Positions 62,101 through 64,000 of a DNA stretch of 64,000 nt are shown here, piece by piece. Below the pieces are notes generated by a model. That model had not been told where the DNA came from. It searched no databases and saw only the letters and a program-made list of their open reading frames with translations. Position numbers and translations under genes: made by a program. The DNA is taken from contig NC_052487.1 in NCBI RefSeq assembly GCF_009730915.1, forward strand, positions 496,001-560,000, given 5' to 3'. Positions within the stretch are counted from its first letter, which is position 1, and each line of letters starts with the position of its first letter. This DNA comes from Dioscorea cayenensis subsp. rotundata (lineage: Eukaryota; Streptophyta; Magnoliopsida; Dioscoreales; Dioscoreaceae).

Positions 62101-63134
62101 TGTTTGGTTCCTGTTGCTTGCTGTATTTGATTCGTTCTTTGAGTGCCAAATCATGTTCATTGGTAATTTTATTAATAGATTATGGGAAAAATAATATATG
62201 GAGGAACCTGGTTCTATTTGATTTGATTTTGTTACAAGAATAAGGTATTATGTGAGTTAAATTGTTAATGATAAGGCTATGGATTAATTTAGATCTACCA
62301 CTCATCAAAGTATCATGCTCCATTTGGTTGATCATGGGTATTCAAAATATTAATATGTAACTATTATGCATCTCAAATGGCACTGGAGTTAAATTGGTTC
62401 TTCATGCATGTACTTATTGTTGTGGTTACTTTAGATGAATGCCTTGTATACTAAGGCATTGTCTCCACATGCTTTTTATGATTTGGTTCTCAAACTATTT
62501 TTTATTACATCACACTCAAGTAGAATTGCTATATGAAATGTCTGGATGGATGTGAAATTGGTCGCTAGGTTCTAATAGCATGTGGTATGCTGGAAGCAGT
62601 TTTGCTGATACAAAAGAAGGTCGTTATAATCCAAAAATGCATCCTATAATTCCTGTACATAATTGGAGAAAAGGGTCTCAGGTAACCATTTCCTTCAAAT
62701 TTCAACTTTCATACGGTGTAGAGAAGTCTTTGATATTCTTGAATCCTACTTACTCAATAGTGTATTTGACTATTCTTCTAGTGGGCTGTTTTAGTCAGAA
62801 AGCATGCTAAAACTATGGTCAATGATGACATAGTCTTCCCTGAATTTCAGAAGCACTGCAGAGTAAGTGTTGTTTCATGATTTTAAGATGCTTTTAAAAT
62901 TTATTTTATTGAGCCATTTACCTGAAAAAATAAAATTTGTTTTATTTATTTTAGAAACTTTGAAATGTACAGTTATGTTTGAATTTGATGACTGGCATGT
63001 ATTTAAATGTGGTCTGTGGCCTATACCCAAGCTAATGTTGGCTTTATCTTGATTGACCATTGGTCTAATGACCATTTGTTTCTAAATTTTGACAGAGGAG
63101 AGCACTACCAGAGTTTTGGCGGGATCAACCTATA
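59193..63134 (+). CDS. Core-2/I-branching beta-1,6-N-acetylglucosaminyltransferase-like protein (GT14), 3' end outside the window
   Basis: Type II Golgi glycosyltransferase of family GT14 (the plant DUF266/BC10-like group), expected to modify cell-wall or arabinogalactan glycans; the exact substrate is not known from sequence. Exons: 59193-59420, 59520-59636, 60037-60137, 60562-60633, 62600-62681, 62782-62862 and 63096-63134, then it continues past the window. A short basic N-terminus (MKRRSSHCRWIRK) is followed by a signal anchor from VLALLLLSFCTASLVLM. The catalytic domain has KIAFLFIARNRLPLDLVW, FSIYVHSRPGF, VDWGESSMIEAERILLRNAL, RFAFVSDSCIPLYNFSYIYD, FADTKEGRYNPKM and WRKGSQWAVLVRKHA. Exon 5 begins at 62600; an upstream open frame from 62580 is intron read-through. 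Intron 4 is unusually long (about 1.97 kb). Confidence 0.9.
60634..62599 (+). other. Long intron 4 of the GT14 gene
   Basis: About 1.97 kb of AT-rich sequence with no exon that fits the GT14 family and no recognised transposable element. It includes a 17-base A run at about 61964-61980. Confidence 0.5.
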
Positions 63135-63791
63135 GTAAGTATTCATTTTCATTAAATTACTCAAATTAAACCTAGTCTGTTGTTCAGTACATCCATATAA
63201 CTTAGAAGTTATGATTTTGTACATTATTTGAGTTAGATAAATTTTAAGTTAAACTATACTGATAATTTTCATTAGACTATATGTGTAATATATATAGTTA
63301 CCAAGTGTTGAGCATTGGGTATATATTCACATTAAAAATTGTTCTTACTTAGGACCACTGCAAGCATATATAAATATATATAATTATTTTTCTTAATAAA
63401 TTTCACTTATATATTGTGTGAGGTTACATAAAAAATATTTGTCTTTTGGTTGTGAAAATAAATATGAAAACAGGTGCTTATCCTATTTGTAACAAACATG
63501 TTTTTTTTTGTTTACCCAAAATTTGTTTTCTAAGACGTTCATGTCAGGTCTTTTAGGAATACAATAAAAAATGAGTTTTTAAAAAATTAATTGTATGTTT
63601 AGTTACTTTGGACATTTATTGTAATTCTCATCTGTATTTTTGTACAATTTAGATTTACATAAGTACATTTGAGAAAGTAGAGTTTTATTTATTTATTTAT
63701 TTTATTTTTTTTAGCAGTTAAAAGTAGATTGTACCCTACAAAATTGTTGCATGTAGATCATTCTTTCTTATGGCTTGTTTTTAAGATTTTT

Positions 63792-64000
63792 GAGAATGAC
63801 TTAGGTGAAGTTAGATAGATGTAGTTAGTGTAGTTCACCATTAATATTGTGACATGTGTCCCAAAATATATAAAAATATAATAACTTTCCTATAATGACC
63901 TCACCTTTTTTTTTAAATTACTTTATCTCATGCCACGTGTCAAACATCCAATGGTGAACTACACTAACTACACCTATCTAACTTTACCTAAGTCATTCCC
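63792..64000. mobile_element. Small Mutator-like MITE related to the element at 27 kb; right end at or beyond the window edge
   Basis: The left end (GAGAATGACTTAGGTGAAGTTAG) and the reverse complement of the window's last bases (GGGAATGACTTAGGTAAAGTTAG) are near-identical inverted repeats, about 50 bp each. The pattern GACTTAG(C/G)TG.AGT with a later GACATGTGTCCCA block is shared with the TIRs of the 27164-28507 element. Only the left flank can be inspected, so the target-site duplication is not testable here. Confidence 0.65.

Noticed and set aside
62580-62599. ATG at 62580 as a new gene start
   Set aside because: The family sequence (FADTKEGRYNPKM) begins after a CAG acceptor at 62600; the upstream bases are intron.
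1-64000. tRNA, rRNA, CRISPR or phage/bacterial content
   Set aside because: No cloverleaf with conserved boxes, spaced-repeat array or bacterial-type operon was seen. Everything points to plant nuclear DNA.

Overview
The window is nuclear DNA from a flowering plant. The genes are split into many short exons with GT-AG (twice GC-AG) introns, the introns and intergenic DNA are AT-rich, and the proteins are plant types, several with chloroplast-targeting N-termini. I cannot name the species from sequence alone. No rRNA, tRNA, CRISPR or bacterial-type operon was seen.

Layout. (1) 1-5.0 kb, plus strand: the 3' part of an organellar polynucleotide phosphorylase, then a complete phylloquinone methyltransferase (MENG). 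(2) 5.3-10.0 kb, minus strand: a decayed COX5C-like fragment, then the NEDD8-conjugating enzyme RCE1/UBC12 with a long leader intron. (3) 11.0-16.4 kb, plus strand: a PP2A B55 regulatory subunit, head-to-head with RCE1, with a 105-bp minisatellite in one intron. (4) 16.9-24.0 kb, minus strand: the meiotic helicase HFM1/MER3 in 25 coding exons, tail-to-tail with B55. (5) 24.1-32.8 kb: a gene-poor island holding a hAT-type MITE, a Mutator-like element with about 200-bp terminal inverted repeats and a 10-bp target duplication, and other AT-rich repeats. (6) 32.8-39.1 kb, plus strand: a MORC-family GHKL ATPase with a LINE remnant in an intron. (7) 39.9-45.8 kb, plus strand: two poorly known, probably plastid-targeted membrane proteins. 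(8) 47.7-57.8 kb, plus strand: alpha-glucan water dikinase (GWD1/SEX1/R1) in 33 coding exons. (9) 59.2 kb to the window end: the 5' part of a GT14 (core-2/I-branching type) glycosyltransferase, and at the very end a small element related to the Mutator-like one.

The genes do not form one pathway; this is an ordinary gene-rich plant segment. Exon models were made by hand, joining segments that match the protein family at splice sites that keep the frame. For every complete gene except the COX5C-like fragment, the exon lengths sum to a multiple of three. I found no clear case of an undescribed multi-gene system. The most unusual points are the two uncharacterised plastid proteins, a GWD-specific in-frame 60-bp duplication, the coding-compatible minisatellite in the B55 intron, two GC-AG introns, and the structurally intact transposable elements with target-site duplications.
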